From NCBI GenBank assembly GCA_020636255.1, contig JACJYE010000005.1, positions 124,001 to 188,000 of the forward strand: a stretch of 64,000 nt of DNA. The letters run 5' to 3'. This stretch comes from Lewinellaceae bacterium (GTDB taxonomy: Bacteria > Bacteroidota > Bacteroidia > Chitinophagales > Saprospiraceae). Below, piece by piece: positions 60,392 through 64,000 of the stretch. How positions within the stretch are numbered: the stretch's first letter is position 1; every line of letters begins with the position of its first letter. Position numbers and translations under genes: made by a program. The notes under the pieces were generated by a model, which made no database searches, was not told the DNA's origin, and worked only from the letters and a program-made list of their open reading frames with translations.

Positions 60392-62724
60392 TATCTTATT
60401 ATAGAAACATCTCCGCTGACAATATTCGTTTCTCCGTTTTCCAGCGTGAACGCTACATAGTAAATGTACACGCCATCAGCCAGCTTTTCCCCTTTATAAG
60501 TGCCATCCCATGCTGAGCTTTCCGGCTCAAAATTTATGACTTCATAAACCAATGCGCCCCATCTGTTAAATACTCTGCAAGCTTTAAACACCCCCTTGAA
60601 CCCCGGATACGGATAGATCCTGAACACGTCATTGATACCGTCATTGTTTGGTGAAAACGCATTTGGGATATATAGCGGGCAGCCTCCCTGATCGACACTT
60701 ATAACAGTATCTGCCTCACAACCAACTTCATCCATGATCATTATGCTGTACTGCCCGGACGGCAAATCGTGAAAAGATAAATTCGATAGCGTATCACCTC
60801 CATTTAATGAAATCAATGTTTTTCCCGTGCCACCTTCCAGGCTTATCGACATACCGCCGTTGCTTTCTTCACAAAAGGCAGGAAAACTTTGAATTTCATG
60901 GATCTTTAATTGTGGGGAGCCCTCTAATTGAATATCCCTTGTTGAAGTACAATCATTTTCATCTTTAACAACGACTGCGTAGTTTCCTGCGGGCAACTGG
61001 GCATAAGTATTATTCGGCTGAAACTCGTTTCCGTTAAGGGCGTATTCAAGGTTTCCGGAACCAGCAACAGCATCGACAATAATGGACCCATTTGCTGCTC
61101 CGCATGTGGCAGAAGTAGTTGTTATGGTTTGTATGAGTGGAGATTCACTGGGTTCAATGGATACGGACTGTGAATCTATACAGTCATTGTCGTCTTGTAT
61201 GGCCACCAAATAATCGCCGCTGGCTAAGCCTTCAAAGATATTTGAGCTTTGAAAATCCCCACCATTGACCGAGTATGTAACTTGATTATCGCCGTTGACA
61301 GTTACTGCAATGGATCCATTGCTTTTTCCACAGGTAGTTGGGATAACATCTATGCCCGATATGGTAAGCGGCGCTTCAGCTCCGATTTGAACTGCGATGG
61401 AATCGGTGCAACCCAAAGAATCCTGAACATATATGTTATATGCGCCTTGCGCTAGGTTGCTAAAGGTACCCGCCGGCTGAAACTCGCTTTCGTTAATGGT
61501 GTATTCAAAAGGAGGCGTCCCGCCATTTCCCATTATTTCAATGATGCCGTTATCCTGGTTGCAGGTAATGGGCCTGGACCTAAGTAAGACAATTCCAGGG
61601 TTCCCTGCATGCTGCATCTCTACACTTTCGGTTTCGGTGCAATTGTTGTCGTCTTTGATTGTGGCTGTGTAGATGCCGGCAGGCAGGTTATCGAAGATAT
61701 TGCTCGATTGAAAATCCGTACCATTTATGGAATAATAAAGATCTCCACTACCGCCTGAACCTATAACTTCTATCGAGCCATTGTTGAAGTCGCCACAGGC
61801 CCTGCGGGCTATCGTTATCTCTTCGATTACTAAGTCCTCGGGAATATTAACATCAATTTGCTGAGTACAGAGGATGGGGTGTGATTGATTGTCAAACAAG
61901 ATTGCGATCTCAGCGGCATATTCTCCTGAATCGTATACCTGTATAGAAGACGCCGTTTGATTGAGCAACGCGCCATCATAAAACCATTGGAAAGTAGTTG
62001 TTGCACCGGAAAAGTTGCTATACAGCGCTTCAATAGTGGCCGTTCCGTCGCAAACATGGACATCACTTTCTAATGCTAAAGTGTTAATTACTGCAATTTC
62101 TACGGACAGCTGTCCTTCGTTATCTTCATAGTACCCGGGTTCGCCGCTAAAGATATGGCCATCTGAGAATCCGAGGAAAAGCCGGGTAGCTCCCTGGGGA
62201 ATATGGAATTGCTGCAACATTCCCGCCCCAGTCTCAGTAAGGCCATCGCCGACATAAAAGGTTTGACTAAGCGCAGGGGATAACTCCGCAAAGTTGTCAC
62301 TACCTGTAAAATCTAATCTTGCCGGGGCAGGATCCATTGGTGAAGAATCATCTAAAAAAACACCGGCCAAAAACATGGTCTTTCCATTATGGATTATTCC
62401 TGATACGCCATCATAGGAATGGATGTCCGTACTGCCGCCTGAAAAGTAACCTCCATCCGGGCCGTTAAAATAAGTGGTGTCCCCGATACAGCAGGTTACG
62501 CTTCCCGTTACATTGGGAAAAACCACGAATTTGGCGTCGGCATCCAGGTTGACTACTGGTGGTAAGGTTCCTGCCCCTCCTCCTGCCGGAGCCGGAGGAA
62601 GAAGTTTCCCGGCTCCAAAAATGTTTGCATCGGCTTTCACTACTATAGTAATTTGTGCGAATGTCCAACACAAAGGAGCAAATAACGAAAGGAACAATAA
62701 TGGGTAGAAGATCGCTTTCTTCAT
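60391..62724 (-). CDS. SprB-repeat adhesin with T9SS type B sorting domain
   Basis: A 777-residue exported surface protein. The signal peptide is about 1-23 (FYPLLFLSLFAPLCWTFAQ). The N-terminal about 230 residues are unassigned, with a possible sugar- or lectin-like fold (FLGFSDGHIFSGEPGYYEDNEGQ). Five SprB-type repeats follow (about 320-680), each with a Cys near the start and pattern NGSI...Y(S/T)(V/I)NG..FQ..NIF..L..G.Y...(I/V)(K/Q)D...C. The end is a gliding-motility-associated, type B sorting domain: YIPNAFSPNNDGINDVFRI and FNRWGALVYE, then DGTYKGEKLADGVYIYYV. Start ATG at complement of 62722-62724; a TTG 15 codons upstream is rejected. GC and codon use are clearly more AT-rich than in neighbouring core genes, suggesting a fast-evolving or transferred gene. 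TATTTTTG (complement of 62767-62774) may be its -7 box. Confidence 0.9.
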   Translation of the reverse strand: MKKAIFYPLLFLSLFAPLCWTFAQITIVVKADANIFGAGKLLPPAPAGGGAGTLPPVVNLDADAKFVVFPNVTGSVTCCIGDTTYFNGPDGGYFSGGSTDIHSYDGVSGIIHNGKTMFLAGVFLDDSSPMDPAPARLDFTGSDNFAELSPALSQTFYVGDGLTETGAGMLQQFHIPQGATRLFLGFSDGHIFSGEPGYYEDNEGQLSVEIAVINTLALESDVHVCDGTATIEALYSNFSGATTTFQWFYDGALLNQTASSIQVYDSGEYAAEIAILFDNQSHPILCTQQIDVNIPEDLVIEEITIARRACGDFNNGSIEVIGSGGSGDLYYSINGTDFQSSNIFDNLPAGIYTATIKDDNNCTETESVEMQHAGNPGIVLLRSRPITCNQDNGIIEIMGNGGTPPFEYTINESEFQPAGTFSNLAQGAYNIYVQDSLGCTDSIAVQIGAEAPLTISGIDVIPTTCGKSNGSIAVTVNGDNQVTYSVNGGDFQSSNIFEGLASGDYLVAIQDDNDCIDSQSVSIEPSESPLIQTITTTSATCGAANGSIIVDAVAGSGNLEYALNGNEFQPNNTYAQLPAGNYAVVVKDENDCTSTRDIQLEGSPQLKIHEIQSFPAFCEESNGGMSISLEGGTGKTLISLNGGDTLSNLSFHDLPSGQYSIMIMDEVGCEADTVISVDQGGCPLYIPNAFSPNNDGINDVFRIYPYPGFKGVFKACRVFNRWGALVYEVINFEPESSAWDGTYKGEKLADGVYIYYVAFTLENGETNIVSGDVSIIR

Positions 62725-62766
62725 TTCCTTAAATCTTTTAGTGTTGTTCCGAAATAGCTGTTCTTT

Positions 62767-62774
62767 CAAAAATA
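62767..62774 (-). promoter_or_regulatory. Putative -7 element of the adhesin gene
   Basis: TATTTTTG on the - strand fits TAnnTTTG exactly, 43 bp before the ATG. No TTTG at the expected -33 distance. Confidence 0.4.
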
Positions 62775-62838
62775 TGGTAAACCGTGCCTGGGCTTAAATC
62801 TTCATGAAAAAATATTTTTTATATTCACGAAAATCACT

Positions 62839-62887
62839 TACCTTTGAGCTAATGGGGAAAGCTAAATGCATGAAATTTAGCTTTTTC
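62839..62887 (+). promoter_or_regulatory. Putative promoter and leader hairpin of the polysaccharide locus
   Basis: -7 box TACCTTTG (62839-62846) followed within about 10 bp by a hairpin with arms AAAGCTAAAT / ATTTAGCTTT and a T run, i.e. a terminator-like structure at the start of the message. No convincing -33 box. Confidence 0.35.
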
Positions 62888-63338
62888 CTGATATTTTGTC
62901 TTGATTTGCGAAAAAAAGTGTTGTAAGTTTACTCCCCTAGATCGAAAGATTCCCCTTCCCGGCAAATGTGCGCTAAAGGACAGCAAATATGTGCAATACC
63001 AATTAAGTGGGGCGAAAAGTGTCAATTTATTTGCGTGTCTTGAAATGAGTAAATGAGTGTTACTTACGCTTGTACTCATAGCAAGCATTAAGCATCACAG
63101 TCCGAGATTCCCTTATCAGATTTCCCTTACCTTCTACCTCCTTGCCGCTCACCCCATTTATTTGGTGCGATTAGAAAGGCGCCAATACTCGCCTTATAAG
63201 ATTACAGTATAGGTTTCTCCTCATTAGTATTCAGAGCCAAGCCAGATACTACCTTCTGCATTGAGCAGTAAAGTTTTACGCCATTGGTATGCCCACGGGC
63301 ATGCGATGGCGATAGTTAGCATGCGGTAAATAACCAAT

Positions 63339-63959
63339 ATGAACAACAACACAAACCCCAGTTCAAAATCAGAAAACCACCTTCACAATTGTGAAATGCG
63401 TTGGTTTGCCGTTTGTACCAAATACAAGCGGGAAAAGTTGGTCTATCAACGGCTAAGGGCTAAAGGAATCGAGTCCTACCTCCCCCTTCAGCATTTCGTG
63501 CGGCGGTATACCCGCAAGGTGCGCACAGTTGAACTTCCTCTTATCAGCCGTTATGTATTCGCCAGGATCGTTAGAAAACAATACGTTCCTGTGCTGGAAA
63601 CGCCTGATGTAACAGGCTTTGTACGGTTTTCCTCTAACCTGATCTGCATCCCCGACCGGGAGATCGATATGCTTCGCCGCATCGTGGGTGAAGACATCGG
63701 CCTGGAGGTGGAGCCTAACGGCTTTTATCAGGGTGATGAGGTAGAGATCACTGCCGGCAACCTGGCCGGTGTAAAAGGTATTCTTCTCAAACAAGAAAGC
63801 AAGCACAATTTCCTTATTGAACTTAGCCATATAGGCTTTTCGTTGCGCCTGCAGGTCGACCCTGCCCTGCTACGGGCCGTGGGCCGCAGCCGCAAAGAGC
63901 TGGTTAACAGCTCGGTGGATAAAACCAAGGAGTTTGGAAAATGGGCCCTGCAAATGTAA
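63339..63959 (+). CDS. UpxY/NusG-family transcription antiterminator
   Basis: A 206-residue specialised NusG paralogue. The NGN domain (about 19-120) begins MRWFAVCTKYKREKLVYQRLRAKGIESYLPL, with RYTRKVRTVELPLISRYVFARI, and a KOW domain follows (about 128-170: GDEVEITAGNLAGVKGILLKQESKHNFLIEL). In Bacteroides, UpxY proteins are the first gene of capsular polysaccharide operons and prevent early termination in the leader. The long AT-rich leader with hairpins upstream fits this. The locus it would control lies beyond the right edge of the window. Cognate polysaccharide unknown. Confidence 0.92.
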   Translation: MNNNTNPSSKSENHLHNCEMRWFAVCTKYKREKLVYQRLRAKGIESYLPLQHFVRRYTRKVRTVELPLISRYVFARIVRKQYVPVLETPDVTGFVRFSSNLICIPDREIDMLRRIVGEDIGLEVEPNGFYQGDEVEITAGNLAGVKGILLKQESKHNFLIELSHIGFSLRLQVDPALLRAVGRSRKELVNSSVDKTKEFGKWALQM

Positions 63960-64000
63960 GCAGCCCCGTTTTTCCGATTGTACGATAGATGATTTACGGA

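Larger units (their letters stand above)
62725..63338. other. 614-bp AT-rich divergent region with likely long leader of the antiterminator gene
   Basis: Lies between the adhesin gene (- strand) and the UpxY-type gene (+ strand). TACCTTTG at 62839-62846 fits the + strand -7 consensus; the transcript would start near the hairpin AAAGCTAAAT / ATTTAGCTTT (62858-62884), which is followed by TTTTTCC. A second hairpin, GCATGC (63299-63304) / GCATGC (63319-63324), lies 15 bp before the ATG. No gene is seen. Long leaders are expected where UpxY-type proteins act. Confidence 0.5.

Overview
The window most likely comes from a moderately GC-rich member of the Bacteroidota, probably class Saprospiria (Saprospiraceae/Lewinella-like). 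This rests on family knowledge applied to what is visible: a 2467-residue SprA (outer-membrane translocon of the type IX secretion system, T9SS), proteins with T9SS type A and type B C-terminal sorting domains, SprB-type repeats, a MurF-alanine racemase fusion, a GWxTD protein, a DUF5686 protein, a UpxY-type antiterminator, no clear Shine-Dalgarno sequences, and several TAnnTTTG-type -7 promoter elements. Genus or species cannot be fixed from the sequence alone.

Layout. 0.4-5.3 kb: two secreted surface proteins of lower GC than the core genes. 5.4-12.8 kb: fructose-1,6-bisphosphatase, a membrane-anchored caspase-like protein, a GWxTD protein, a lipocalin-like lipoprotein paired with an inosine/xanthosine triphosphatase, and an Lrp/AsnC regulator. 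12.8-16.1 kb: DUF5686 protein and an acyl-CoA dehydrogenase-like flavoprotein. 16.3-25.0 kb: a forward run of purD, murF-alr and three periplasmic SurA/PpiC-type folding factors. 25.2-28.4 kb: two tandem POT peptide transporters, divergent from ruvA. 29.5-36.9 kb: sprA. 37.0-39.3 kb: alkaline phosphatase and dprA. 39.5-45.0 kb: SH3 protein, 2,4-dienoyl-CoA reductase, an unknown protein, and an NSS sodium symporter translationally coupled to a small membrane protein. 45.5-52.2 kb: lipoprotein, retropepsin-like protease, MscS channel, DUF1080/PA14 protein and a propeller-blue copper fusion. 52.3-59.4 kb: large T9SS substrate, purC, saccharopine dehydrogenase-like enzyme, FabH. 59.95-60.33 kb: one-piece tmRNA with proposed tag GNTQYAMAA. 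60.4-62.7 kb: SprB-repeat adhesin. 63.3 kb: UpxY/NusG-like antiterminator, which in this phylum normally opens a surface-polysaccharide operon that would lie beyond the window.

The recurring theme is the cell envelope: export (SprA), outer-membrane and periplasmic folding (PPIases, DUF5686), peptidoglycan (MurF-Alr), secreted adhesins and surface polysaccharide control.

The most unusual content is intergenic. At least four families of short palindromic or terminal-inverted-repeat elements are scattered through the window. One (arms GAGCTTGTTTGGAGGCC) is flanked at three loci by identical 3-bp repeats (TTA or TAA), as expected of a non-autonomous mobile element, and one copy begins exactly at a stop codon. 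No transposase, CRISPR array, tRNA or rRNA gene was recognised.
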